From Deltaproteobacteria bacterium (GTDB lineage Bacteria > Desulfobacterota > Dissulfuribacteria > Dissulfuribacterales > QOAL01), in the NCBI GenBank assembly GCA_027067775.1, contig JAMOVK010000058.1, forward strand, positions 1 through 45,876: 45,876 bases of DNA. Reading direction: 5' to 3'. Numbering within the stretch: the stretch's first letter is position 1; the number at the start of each line of letters is the position of its first letter. The notes beneath the pieces were generated by a model. It was given only the letters and a program-made list of their open reading frames with translations, searched no databases and was not told the origin of the DNA. Shown here in pieces: positions 7,619-15,528 of the stretch. The translations under genes were made by a program, and so were the position numbers.

Positions 7619-9389
7619 GGTCTTCGGCTCCCTGAACCATTTTGTCTATTAGAGATAGACCTTTGTGCCAGAAAGTGGCATCATCCAGATCTATGCCAAA
7701 AGGTCTGAGCAGCTTGTAGGGATCTTCGCTTCCCCCTGCCTTCAACAGCTCCAGATATTTTCCCGGAAACGAAGGTCCTTCTTCCTTATAGATCCCAAAA
7801 AGAGACAAGACCAACAGCTCTCCAAAGGCATATGAGTAAACATAGCCCGGAACGTGTATAAAATGTGAGATGTAGGACCACCAGATTCTGTAGTTTTTTG
7901 TCAGGATAACGCTTTTGCGAAACATCTGGTTCTGTGTGTCCATCCAATAGTCAGAAAAGGTGTCTGGTGAAAGTTCTCCCTGTTCACGTCGGTGGTTGTG
8001 AATGGCATCTTCAAAACGGTTCATGGCTATCTGTCTGAACACGGTAGCAAAGATTGATTCTATCTTTGCGGCTGTAAAGCCAAGTTTTTCTTTAGGATCC
8101 TTTAGGCTGTTGAGGATATCCTGAAAGACCAGCATCTCTCCAAATACAGAGGCGGTCTCGGCTAGAGTGAGGGGAGTGTCTGCATTGAAGTAGCCCTTTT
8201 CCGCGGCCAATACCTGATGTATGCCGTGGCCAAGTTCATGGGCAAGGGTTTCTACATCCCTTAATGTTCCAGTAAAATTGACAAGTATATAGGGATGTGC
8301 AGAAGGGGTCACCGGATGTGCAAAGGCGCCACTGGTTTTTCCTGGAAGCACAGGTGCGTGGATCCACTTTTTTTCAAAGAAAAGAGCGGCAATCCGGGCC
8401 ATGTCTTTTGAAAATCTTTCAAAGGATCTCAAAACTATTTCTTTTGCCTCGTTCCATGACACCGTCTTTTGTGGCAGCCAAGGAAGAGGGGCATATCTGT
8501 CATAGTCATACAGTTGTTCAAGGTTTAGTAGCCTTTTTTTCAATGTATAGTAACGTTCGACTATGTCATATCTTGAAGTCACTGCGTCAATAAGGGACTC
8601 AACAGTTTCATCTTTTAGTTCATTTGACAGGTTCATAGAGCTTATCCATTTGGGATATTTCCTGAGCCTGTCTTCTATCATCTTGTCTGCAAGGACTGTG
8701 TTGAATGTGTGGGTAAATACCAGCAGTTCCTTTTGAAGCCCTTCAGTAAGTTCCTGGCTTGCCTTTTCTCTTATCTTTCTGTCCGGCATGTATAAGTCTT
8801 TTAGGACTTCTTCCTGGGTTCTGCCTTCCGGGCCGTAGCGTTGATGTGCAAGAACCTTGTCAAAAAGATTTATCCAGCTTGAGCGTCCAACAGGACTCAG
8901 CTCTGCCAGCAGCCTTTCTTCAGTCTCGCTGAGAAGATGGGGCTTGTAACGTCTTAGTGATTTTAGATAGTGCCGGTAGTTGGATAGTACGGGGTCGGAA
9001 AGGAGTTTTTGGGCTTTATCATCTGGAATATTGGCCCATTCGAGCTCGAAAAAGACCAGTTCCTTGGAAACCTGACTGGCTATCTCCTTGATTTTTTGTA
9101 AAAATGCACCTGCTTCAGGGTCGTTGGATTTGATGGAAAAGTTTAAAAAGGCAAAGGCACTTATCTTGCCGAGACGTTCAGAAAGTTTCTCCAACCTTTT
9201 AACCAGTTCAAGGAATTCTTTGGCCTTTAACTTTGCTAGTCGTCCTGAATATTCCTGCCTTAAGGTCTTGGCCTCCTGGATACAAGATTCAAGGTCTTTT
9301 TGGATTTTGGGATCATCTGGGCTAGAATAGAGGTCCTCGAGATGCCATACAACATCACTGGTGCCAGTAGCTACGTTCAACTCTTCCAT
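7596..9389 (-). CDS. pepF: M3-family oligoendopeptidase (PepF type)
   Basis: 597-residue cytoplasmic zinc metallopeptidase that degrades short peptides. The zinc motif HELGH is at residues 384-388, within AHELGHGIHQ, and the third ligand is expected in the ETASVFGEM block ~25-30 residues later. The N-terminal half is helical and gives the oligopeptide-binding channel of the M3B family. Start ATG 9389 has GGGAG at good spacing. It follows the small secreted-protein gene by 15 bp and overlaps trmH, so 9.8-6.9 kb is likely one minus-strand operon. Confidence 0.88.
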   Translation of the reverse strand: MEELNVATGTSDVVWHLEDLYSSPDDPKIQKDLESCIQEAKTLRQEYSGRLAKLKAKEFLELVKRLEKLSERLGKISAFAFLNFSIKSNDPEAGAFLQKIKEIASQVSKELVFFELEWANIPDDKAQKLLSDPVLSNYRHYLKSLRRYKPHLLSETEERLLAELSPVGRSSWINLFDKVLAHQRYGPEGRTQEEVLKDLYMPDRKIREKASQELTEGLQKELLVFTHTFNTVLADKMIEDRLRKYPKWISSMNLSNELKDETVESLIDAVTSRYDIVERYYTLKKRLLNLEQLYDYDRYAPLPWLPQKTVSWNEAKEIVLRSFERFSKDMARIAALFFEKKWIHAPVLPGKTSGAFAHPVTPSAHPYILVNFTGTLRDVETLAHELGHGIHQVLAAEKGYFNADTPLTLAETASVFGEMLVFQDILNSLKDPKEKLGFTAAKIESIFATVFRQIAMNRFEDAIHNHRREQGELSPDTFSDYWMDTQNQMFRKSVILTKNYRIWWSYISHFIHVPGYVYSYAFGELLVLSLFGIYKEEGPSFPGKYLELLKAGGSEDPYKLLRPFGIDLDDATFWHKGLSLIDKMVQGAEDLAKQAHS

Positions 9390-9404
9390 GATCTGCTCCC
9401 GTTT

Positions 9405-9797
9405 CTATTTCTTTTTTATCTCTGACTCGATGGTGTTCCCAGAGGCGTCCTTGTATCTTATAATGACCCTGAGTTTTTGAAGGTCTATGTCTTTGTCAAA
9501 ACTGACCACAATTTTGGTCGTGCCAGGTTTGATGTCCTTTAACAACCACTGTATCTGGCCTTTTTCCTTAGAAACCCTCGAGTAGTTAGGTTCTGACTTG
9601 TTGACTGTAACGTCTGTAGGCACATCCATAGTGATTATGGCGGTTGACGGTGCGGGTTTGGTTATCTTTATGTCCAGGCAAAGAGTTTTAGGGTCTTTTT
9701 GTTCAATGGTTCCAGTCACTTCCGCAAGACCTGGCGAAACCAAAACCAGCAAGGTTAAAAGAAAAGACCATAGGGTCCAGACTATGCAGTTTGACAC
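9405..9797 (-). CDS. Small secreted beta-rich protein, unknown
   Basis: 130 residues with a signal peptide (WTLWSFLLTLLVLVSPGLA) followed by a ~100-residue soluble domain. Alternating hydrophobic beta strands and motifs such as WLLKDIKPGTTKIVVSF suggest an immunoglobulin-like or cohesin-like sandwich. It has no cysteine in the mature part. The start is GTG 9797 with GGAGGG upstream. It is 24 bp downstream of the HTH-TM-EF-hand gene, so the two are probably co-expressed and both expose domains outside the inner membrane. The fold is a guess from strand pattern; I recognise no family. Confidence 0.7.
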   Translation of the reverse strand: MSNCIVWTLWSFLLTLLVLVSPGLAEVTGTIEQKDPKTLCLDIKITKPAPSTAIITMDVPTDVTVNKSEPNYSRVSKEKGQIQWLLKDIKPGTTKIVVSFDKDIDLQKLRVIIRYKDASGNTIESEIKKK

Positions 9798-9821
9798 CAG
9801 ATTTTCCCTCCATCTTTGATT

Positions 9822-10781
9822 TTAATTATTTTTAACAGGTACATATTTTCTTATTTTTTGATCCCATTGATACATATCAGCTGCCCAGAGGGTTTCAACC
9901 TCCTTCAACAGTTTGTTCATCCCTGACGTTCCAGAAAGAAGTTCATAGGCATCAAGTATTTCCTCGTCATCTATTCGATTGTCCATGTTTTTGTCTGCCC
10001 AATGAAATGGAGCCGAGACAATCCGGTTGTTGCCGCCAATGCCAACACTGACCGTCTGATCTGTTTTTATGGTGACTGTTCCCTTAAAGCGCAATCTTTT
10101 GTTTTCTTTTATTGATGAGGGCATGTTTGCCACATAAACAAAACGCAGGTTTGAGGTTTCCCCCTGATAAATCCATTTCAACAGTCCCTTTTCAAGAGAT
10201 GTATATTTAGGAACCGCCTTTAAGATTTTAAGGATTCGGGGAATATCCTCTTTAATAAGTACCGTCCTTTTTGCCTTAGGATCTATGTCTATTTTAATAA
10301 GTACAGGAAACAAGGCCCCTGGAGCACTATGTGCAGGCAGACAGCGAAGAGCGTCGATGTCTAGAGAAAGGCTTGATGGTCTGAAAACAAGATATCCTGC
10401 CATCATTCCCGCCATGGCAAAAAAGGCAGCTATTGCCGTAACAAAAAAAGCAACCCTTTTCTTGTGCTGATTGTTTGGAAAAGACTGAGCTGTCCTTGAA
10501 CTGTCTTGTTCCTGTTGCTCTAGAGCTTCACCGTTTTCATCGGTATCCTCTTGTGGCAGCTTTTCAAGGATTTCCTCTACATCGACCTCTAAAGTTTGGG
10601 CCAACTTTTCAGCATTTTCCCGCTTTACACTGGGATATCTTTTATTCTCCCACCTGGAAATGGTGTCGATGGTAACCCCAACGACAGTGGCAACATAGAG
10701 CTGGGTAAGACCTCGCTCTTCCCTGATCTTTTTAATTTTTTTGCTATCCAGCCTGACGGTCTGGGGTAGAGACGAATACAT
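9822..10781 (-). CDS. Membrane-anchored HTH protein with periplasmic EF-hand
   Basis: 319 residues with an uncommon architecture. Residues ~11-72 are an XRE-type helix-turn-helix (LTQLYVATVVGVTIDTISRWENKR), followed by an acidic linker, one transmembrane helix at ~110-133, and a ~185-residue extracytoplasmic domain. That domain contains a textbook EF-hand/dockerin-like calcium loop with D263, N265, D267, R269, D271 and E274. The layout resembles RodZ, but the periplasmic part is different. It may be a one-component sensor controlling genes from the membrane, or a cytoskeletal-type scaffold. The start is ATG 10781 with no clear ribosome site; an imperfect dyad covers it. First gene of the minus-strand run leading to trmH. 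Confidence 0.78.
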   Translation of the reverse strand: MYSSLPQTVRLDSKKIKKIREERGLTQLYVATVVGVTIDTISRWENKRYPSVKRENAEKLAQTLEVDVEEILEKLPQEDTDENGEALEQQEQDSSRTAQSFPNNQHKKRVAFFVTAIAAFFAMAGMMAGYLVFRPSSLSLDIDALRCLPAHSAPGALFPVLIKIDIDPKAKRTVLIKEDIPRILKILKAVPKYTSLEKGLLKWIYQGETSNLRFVYVANMPSSIKENKRLRFKGTVTIKTDQTVSVGIGGNNRIVSAPFHWADKNMDNRIDDEEILDAYELLSGTSGMNKLLKEVETLWAADMYQWDQKIRKYVPVKNN

Positions 10782-10797
10782 GTATAGTCGTGTCTAC
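10766..10797. promoter_or_regulatory. Imperfect dyad over the HTH gene start codon
   Basis: Arms GTAGAgACGA (10766-10775) and TCGTgTCTAC (10788-10797) match at 9 of 10 positions and flank the palindromic core ATACATGTAT (10777-10786), with a 2-base offset between halves. The start codon of the HTH-TM gene (10779-10781) lies in the core. An autoregulatory operator is a reasonable inference, unproven. Confidence 0.4.
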
Positions 10798-10984
10798 TTT
10801 TTCTATTTTGTTGAAATTACATAAAAATCATTCTACGTCGATCCGAATCATACAGATGTCTGGTGGCATATAACCCGATGTCCATTGTTTTGGCAACCAG
10901 CTTTTCATATTCTCAGTAGAAAAGAAAGCAAATCCTACTTTTTATATTTTTTAAGAACTAAGAAAACAAGGAGGTAGATGTTAG

Positions 10985-11719
10985 ATGAGACTGAAAGGAA
11001 AAAAGAGATTTGGACAAAAGGTAGTGAGAGTTGGTTTTAAAGGTATGGTCATGGGGGCAGCCTGCCTGTTCCTTGTATCTGGTCTGCCAAACAATAGTGG
11101 AGCTTCGTCATACGCAGATGCAGTAAAGGCAGAGGCCAAAAAGTCAGTTACCGATACCGTTAGCGAGGCCAAAAGCGGTGCTGAAAAAACTGTAGTCAAA
11201 GCGGTGGAAAGCGCGAAGGAAAAGGCTAAAGAGGCAGTTGTCAAGCCAGTATCAGAGACTCAGGATAAGATCGAAAAGAAAACAGAAGAGGTAACAGGAA
11301 AAACAGAAGAGGTAAAGGAAGAGGTAAAAAAAGACGTAGTAAAAGTCAAGGAGCAAGTACCCGAATTTATCGATATCAATACCCAGGAAGCATGTCCAGA
11401 TCTTGAGGGCTTAAAAAAGGATAAAAAGAGCGTAAAACACTTTAGTCATGCATCCCATATAAAAATGTTGAAGCAGGAGACAAAGGGTTTCGTGTGTGCC
11501 ACTTGCCACAAGGGTGCGAAGAGTGAGGATGATATCCTTAAGTCAGATAAATGTAAAAGGATGGAGGTGGAACTTAAGGAAGCAGGGGGACCAGCAAAGT
11601 TAAAGGACTATTTTCACTCAACGTGCCTCAAGTGTCACAAAGAACTGAAGAAACAAGGCAAGGCCACAGGCCCTGTCTCCTGCAAGGGATGTCATAGTAG
11701 ACAAGGGGGTGACGAGTAA
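10985..11719 (+). CDS. Triheme cytochrome c (c3/c7-like) with Lys/Glu-rich helical stalk
   Basis: 244-residue exported protein. Residues ~19-44 act as signal or anchor. Residues ~45-125 are an extremely Lys/Glu/Ala/Val-rich helix with LEA-like repeats (AKKSVTDTVSEAK, VKAVESAKEKAKEAV). The C-terminal ~100 residues are a class-III cytochrome with three CxxCH sites (Cys171-His175, Cys214-His218, Cys233-His237) and candidate axial histidines H152, H155, H158 and H211. The second heme site of tetraheme c3 is absent, as in c7 cytochromes; a lone C190 is in its place. AGGAGG precedes the ATG at 10985. It overlaps the next gene by 1 bp. Likely role: periplasmic electron transfer; the stalk may tether it to envelope or partner. 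Confidence 0.85.
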   Translation: MRLKGKKRFGQKVVRVGFKGMVMGAACLFLVSGLPNNSGASSYADAVKAEAKKSVTDTVSEAKSGAEKTVVKAVESAKEKAKEAVVKPVSETQDKIEKKTEEVTGKTEEVKEEVKKDVVKVKEQVPEFIDINTQEACPDLEGLKKDKKSVKHFSHASHIKMLKQETKGFVCATCHKGAKSEDDILKSDKCKRMEVELKEAGGPAKLKDYFHSTCLKCHKELKKQGKATGPVSCKGCHSRQGGDE

Positions 11720-12213
11720 TGACCAAAATAAGAAATGCGTGGGCAATTTTGATAGTTGCCGCCTGTCTGTTGGCTTTTTCAGCAACTGCCCATTCTTCAG
11801 AAAAGATAAAAGGTGTAGTGAATGCAGTGTATGAAGATGCCTCATTTTGTCAGGTAACAGGCAAGCTCTTAAATAAAGAGTGTGTTTGCCCCAAGGATGT
11901 GGACAAAAAGTTGAAGTCTGTGGTGGTTGTCCAGTCAAAGGATGCTTCTGTTATGCCCCAGAAGGACCAGAAGATAATAGTCAAATTCAAAGGAGCAGGA
12001 AAGACAACCGGACAGCTATTGATGACAGCAGAAAATGATTTGTCCAAGGAAGATATTGAAAAGATAAAAGGGGAAGGCACGGTGGTGCTGTGGAAGCTGG
12101 GTGACAAAGGACCCGTAATGGTTATTGAGACAAAAGATGTGTTAAAACCCTCAAAGGATGCAGCGGCCAAGATGATACTCAAGAAAAAGACCCCAAAGGT
12201 CGAGGGCTGCTAA
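11719..12213 (+). CDS. Small periplasmic protein cotranslated with the cytochrome
   Basis: 164 residues with a clear signal peptide (NAWAILIVAACLLAFSATAHS). The mature protein has a compact strand-rich domain (KIKGVVNAVYEDASFC) and cysteines at 44, 55, 57 (ECVC) and the last residue, 164. These could form disulfides or bind heme or metal, but there is no CxxCH. Its start codon overlaps the cytochrome stop (TAATG), implying equal synthesis. A partner or chaperone of the triheme cytochrome is the simplest inference. I do not recognise the family. Confidence 0.75.
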   Translation: MTKIRNAWAILIVAACLLAFSATAHSSEKIKGVVNAVYEDASFCQVTGKLLNKECVCPKDVDKKLKSVVVVQSKDASVMPQKDQKIIVKFKGAGKTTGQLLMTAENDLSKEDIEKIKGEGTVVLWKLGDKGPVMVIETKDVLKPSKDAAAKMILKKKTPKVEGC

Positions 12214-12239
12214 ATAAAATAAAAAATAAAATAAAAAAG

Positions 12240-12266
12240 AAGGGGCAGGCTAACCTCCTGCCCCTT
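12240..12266. terminator. Bidirectional rho-independent terminator
   Basis: AAGGGGCAGG (12240-12249) and CCTGCCCCTT (12257-12266) form a perfect 10-bp stem with a 7-base loop. The plus side continues TTGTTTTTTAA. The left flank is an A-rich tract that reads as T-rich on the minus strand. It separates the convergent cytochrome operon and the secreted-protein gene at 12282. Confidence 0.9.
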
Positions 12267-12281
12267 TGTTTTTTAATGGCA

Positions 12282-13481
12282 TTATACCTTGATTTCTACT
12301 GTGGATATAAACCTCAGGATATGTCTATAGGCAGGCCATACTCTATCTATGCCCATTTGTTTAAATGTTTTTTCGATCCGGTCTATCTGTTTTCTAAGCC
12401 CTTCAACACCTGCCTGGCACATCCAAAGTGTCGATGGCACATCCTTATTTAGCAATACCTTCAGGGAAAGAGTGACAAGATATCTTTGACCTTCATCAAG
12501 GCCCATGTAAAAGAATCTTAACTGGGATTTGTCAATACAAACAAGATCCTTAACTACCCTGCCAATAAAGCCAATGCCCGTGCCGTTTTTGAAGGGAATT
12601 TTGGAGATAAAAATGGCAAAGTCATTGATTCCAGGTCTTGGCGGCAAGATGTCAAAAGGGGCAGAAAGGGAAGACACCTGTCTTTTTAATGCCATTTTCA
12701 GACGTCTTACGGCTATGTTTATTGTGGGATCATGTTCCTTGAACCAAAGATCTATATAGTGCTGAATATTTATCACACGCATCAAGATCTTGTTTTTCCT
12801 GGTCACAAGGCCAATATGGGTAGGGATGGCCCACGCATGGCCTTGATTGTGGGGAGAGAACGATACCTGAGGGATCAGTTCAAGTGTGGCATCCCTGTCC
12901 AAAAGGGTCGGATCACATCTGATCTCATCCGGGAAAATGTCAACCTTGTATGTGCCAGATGGCCTAAGAATGTTGCCTGAAATTTCATAGACTTTAAGAG
13001 TCCTTTTGTTAGGACAGCACATGGCATCGTTTTTCCCATGTTCCAACATACCCACAAACACAAGTCCATGTCTGTAAAGCGAAAGATAGTGTATTTTAAT
13101 TCTGTCTCCAAGCTGAGCCTGTGCCTTTGGCAGCCATCTGTCGTTTTTGCATGACAGGAAGAAAAGCGTTCTGAAAGTGCCGCTTCCTCCTGTTTCATAT
13201 GCCAAGACAAGAGCAGCCACCTTCGTTCCCTTCCAGGAGGAGGTGGTAACCTTCTCTATTCGGGCCTGAAATCTCGATGATCCACCATGAAGATGACTCT
13301 TTTGAACAAAATATCCCTTTTCCAGTGTAACTTTGCCTCCGGGGGCGTTCTCTAATGGAAGTACGAGATTTTCAAAGGTGGCATAAACAGGGCTTTTTTC
13401 TGTTGACCAGCCATCTACTGGCCAAAACAGAGAAATTAGAAATAAAATGGATACAAGGGTGAAAGAGACGTACCTAATCAT
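12282..13481 (-). CDS. Secreted protein of unknown function
   Basis: 399 residues with a standard signal peptide (YVSFTLVSILFLISLFWPVDGWS). A region around residues 110-175 (KIHYLSLYRHGLVFVG, then DAMCCPNKR) resembles the paired-Cys pattern of LppP/LprE-type exported proteins. The C-terminal half is mixed alpha/beta with no motif I recognise and ends in an arginine-rich helical segment. The ATG at 13481 follows directly after the signal-peptide pattern requirement. It is monocistronic, closed by the shared terminator at 12240-12266. Function unknown. Confidence 0.72.
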   Translation of the reverse strand: MIRYVSFTLVSILFLISLFWPVDGWSTEKSPVYATFENLVLPLENAPGGKVTLEKGYFVQKSHLHGGSSRFQARIEKVTTSSWKGTKVAALVLAYETGGSGTFRTLFFLSCKNDRWLPKAQAQLGDRIKIHYLSLYRHGLVFVGMLEHGKNDAMCCPNKRTLKVYEISGNILRPSGTYKVDIFPDEIRCDPTLLDRDATLELIPQVSFSPHNQGHAWAIPTHIGLVTRKNKILMRVINIQHYIDLWFKEHDPTINIAVRRLKMALKRQVSSLSAPFDILPPRPGINDFAIFISKIPFKNGTGIGFIGRVVKDLVCIDKSQLRFFYMGLDEGQRYLVTLSLKVLLNKDVPSTLWMCQAGVEGLRKQIDRIEKTFKQMGIDRVWPAYRHILRFISTVEIKV

Positions 13482-13665
13482 GACAACTCCTGTAAAAATA
13501 TATAAGACTGCACTGCGTTATTTCTGTCCACTGTTAAGCACGGCCTCAAGGGTAACCGGATTATGCAGGACATATCAAGCCAATTCTACAGTGTTGCTGC
13601 ATCATTCGCATCGTCTTACTCTTGTATGTAGCTGGTTTTATATTGGCATTGATAGCTTGTCATAA

Positions 13666-13694
13666 TTGACTTTTTCAATGTCCGTGGATAAGTT
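13666..13694 (+). promoter_or_regulatory. Possible tRNA-Leu promoter
   Basis: TTGACT (13666-13671) lies 17 bp before TAAGTT (13689-13694), about 9 bases before the tRNA. The -35 is good and the -10 is weak. The rest of 13482-13665 shows nothing I can name. Confidence 0.45.
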
Positions 13695-13703
13695 CTAGTC
13701 CAG

Positions 13704-13791
13704 GCCCGGGTGGTGGAATTGGTAGACACAAGGGACTTAAAATCCCTTGGAGCTTTGCTCCGTGCGAGTTCGACTCTCGCCCCGGGCACCA
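13704..13791 (+). tRNA. tRNA-Leu (anticodon TAA)
   Basis: The acceptor arms GCCCGGG (13704-13710) and CCCGGGC (13781-13787) pair perfectly, followed by discriminator A and an encoded CCA. The anticodon stem AGGGA/TCCCT encloses CTTAAAA, giving anticodon TAA at 13738-13740. A long variable arm (GGAGC-TTT-GCTCC) marks it as a class II leucine tRNA. The T-arm GTTCGACTC is present. All tRNA landmarks are intact. Confidence 0.97.
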
Positions 13792-13967
13792 TCTCGAACA
13801 CAAGCCCTTCAGAGACTAGGATTTCCCGCACCACAAAAACATCCCGCTTTTTAAAATTTAACCTTTTGTCCGACCAGGTAATGATTCTCCAATCATAAGA
13901 TTAAACTTACACAAGATTTGAGACGATAAAAGAAAAAAGGGATCTTTTATAAACTATGGCCAAGACC

Positions 13968-14009
13968 GCCCGCCTTTTGCCAAGACAAAATGGCAAGGCG
14001 GGCTTTTTT
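13968..14009 (+). terminator. Strong terminator-like hairpin just before the hemerythrin gene
   Basis: GCCCGCCTT (13968-13976) pairs with AAGGCGGGC (13995-14003), extended by GCCA/TGGC (13979-13982 with 13991-13994), and is followed by TTTTTT. It ends only a few bases before the ribosome site (GGGAG, 14012-14016) of the hemerythrin gene. It may terminate the tRNA transcript ~177 nt downstream of the tRNA, or it may act as an attenuator in the hemerythrin leader. The 13792-13967 interval holds no gene. Confidence 0.8.
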
Positions 14010-14023
14010 GTGGGAGATGTGCA

Positions 14024-14413
14024 ATGAAGTGGCAAAGTTCTTTTTCAACAGGAATAAAGAAAATAGATGAAGAACACAAGATCCTTGTGGAGATGCTGAA
14101 CAAGCTCGAGTCTTCTATGTATTCGGACAAAAAGGACAAGGTTTTGGCCTTGGTACTTAGAAATCTTGTTGACTATGTAAAGTTTCACTTTAAAAGTGAA
14201 GAAGAGGTCATGGAGAAGATAGGCTTTCCTGAACTTCAGCGTCACAGGAAGCTTCACAAGAATCTTGTTCACGAGGTGGCAACCATTCTTTTGGATTTAA
14301 AGCATGGGCGCGCCTGGTCTGTTCCAGAGCTTGTTGGTTTTCTGCAGCACTGGCTTATGGACCACATCTTGGGAGAAGACCTGAAGATAGGCCAATATCT
14401 CGGCGTGATCTAG
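14024..14413 (+). CDS. Bacteriohemerythrin
   Basis: 129-residue soluble four-helix protein with a non-heme diiron site that binds O2. The family signature is present: IKKIDEEHK near the N-terminus, FHFKSEEEVM, HRKLHK and HWLMDHILGED, supplying the His/Glu/Asp iron ligands. GGGAG is 7 bases before the ATG. In an anaerobe the likely roles are oxygen scavenging, sensing or delivery. A strong hairpin lies directly upstream of its ribosome site. Confidence 0.92.
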   Translation: MKWQSSFSTGIKKIDEEHKILVEMLNKLESSMYSDKKDKVLALVLRNLVDYVKFHFKSEEEVMEKIGFPELQRHRKLHKNLVHEVATILLDLKHGRAWSVPELVGFLQHWLMDHILGEDLKIGQYLGVI

Positions 14414-14440
14414 GTTCCCAGTCGGCATAGTTATCTGGAT

Positions 14441-15436
14441 TTAAAGTCTGGACAGTCTTTCACAGGCCTCGTCAACCCGTTGGGCTGGCAAGGCGCCCAT
14501 TTGCCATGCTTCTTTTAATCCTAAAAGGGCATGATTCAGGTTCATAAGATTGTTGCACACGAGAAGTAGATCATGGCCTGACATGAGGGAAAAAAGGGCT
14601 GCTTGGGCAATGTCTACCTCTGTCAAGGCCCCTTTCATCTCCAGGTCGTCAGTCATTAGAACTCCAGAGAAGCCAAATTCGTTCCTCAAAAGTTCTGTGG
14701 CAATATGATATGAGAAAGTGGCCGGTTTTTCGGGATCAAGGGCCTGAAATATTACGTGAGAAGTCATGATGCAGCTGACTCCCGCCTCAGTAGCTGCTTT
14801 AAAAGGCAAGGCCTCAAGCAGTATGGTATCTTTATCTGCGGTAACTGTAGGGAGTTGATGATGAGGGTCAAGTTCCACCCTGCCAATTCCTGGAAAGTGT
14901 TTTGCCGTAGTCCTTATGCAGTATTTTTCAAGGTAATCGATATAGATTGCGCCAAGTCTTGCAACCTTTTCTGGTTCTGTACCAAAACATCTTCCCTTTA
15001 GTACATTTTCTTCTGCATGCAGGCAAAGATCTAATACAGGGGCAAGGTTTATATCTATTGAAAAGGTTCTCAGTAGACTCACCGTTGTACTGGCAAGGGC
15101 AATCATGGCCCTTTCAGGTTCTTTATCCTTTCTAATATCATTCTGTGAGGGCATGTCAGAAAAATCTGGTGGTTTAAGTCTGCGAACAGGCCCTCCTTCC
15201 TGATCAACTGCAAGAACCGGCTTGAGGCCATGATCAAGACATGCCGTTTTTATATCATTACAGAGATTTTTAAGGGCCTTAGGCCCTTTTCGGGCATTCT
15301 TGGAAAACAGGATAAATTTTGAAATGCCATAGTCTCTAATAAGGGTCACGGTGTCATTGTCGAGCCTGGTGCCTGGAATCCCGGTCATAAAGAGTTGGCC
15401 GATTCCTGATTCTTTCCAGAAATTTGATTGTGCCAT
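14441..15436 (-). CDS. nagZ: Beta-N-acetylhexosaminidase NagZ (GH3)
   Basis: 331-residue cytoplasmic glycoside hydrolase that removes N-acetylglucosamine from recycled muropeptides. Family motifs: AVDQEGGPVRRL (~76-87), KHFPGIGRVELDPHHQLP with the catalytic Asp190/His192 pair, and VLMTDDLEMKGAL with nucleophile Asp263. Most NagZ read KHFPGHG; here the sixth residue is Ile. Start ATG 15436 gives the expected N-terminus. It is divergent from uppP. Confidence 0.88.
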   Translation of the reverse strand: MAQSNFWKESGIGQLFMTGIPGTRLDNDTVTLIRDYGISKFILFSKNARKGPKALKNLCNDIKTACLDHGLKPVLAVDQEGGPVRRLKPPDFSDMPSQNDIRKDKEPERAMIALASTTVSLLRTFSIDINLAPVLDLCLHAEENVLKGRCFGTEPEKVARLGAIYIDYLEKYCIRTTAKHFPGIGRVELDPHHQLPTVTADKDTILLEALPFKAATEAGVSCIMTSHVIFQALDPEKPATFSYHIATELLRNEFGFSGVLMTDDLEMKGALTEVDIAQAALFSLMSGHDLLLVCNNLMNLNHALLGLKEAWQMGALPAQRVDEACERLSRL

Positions 15437-15528
15437 AAAGGTTAGTGAATTATCATCCTCCTACTGCAGCTTTTCAGTGATTCTATACCTTAATATACCG
15501 CTGTCTAGGGGGAGCATAAAAAATAGTA

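Noticed and set aside
13683-13691. Near-consensus DnaA box (reverse strand, 8 of 9) before tRNA-Leu
   Set aside because: Single isolated site inside the tRNA promoter region; one such match is expected by chance in a window of this size.
13792-13967. Riboswitch upstream of hemerythrin
   Set aside because: Compared by eye with fluoride, guanidine, c-di-GMP, cobalamin and molybdenum-cofactor consensus features; none fits.
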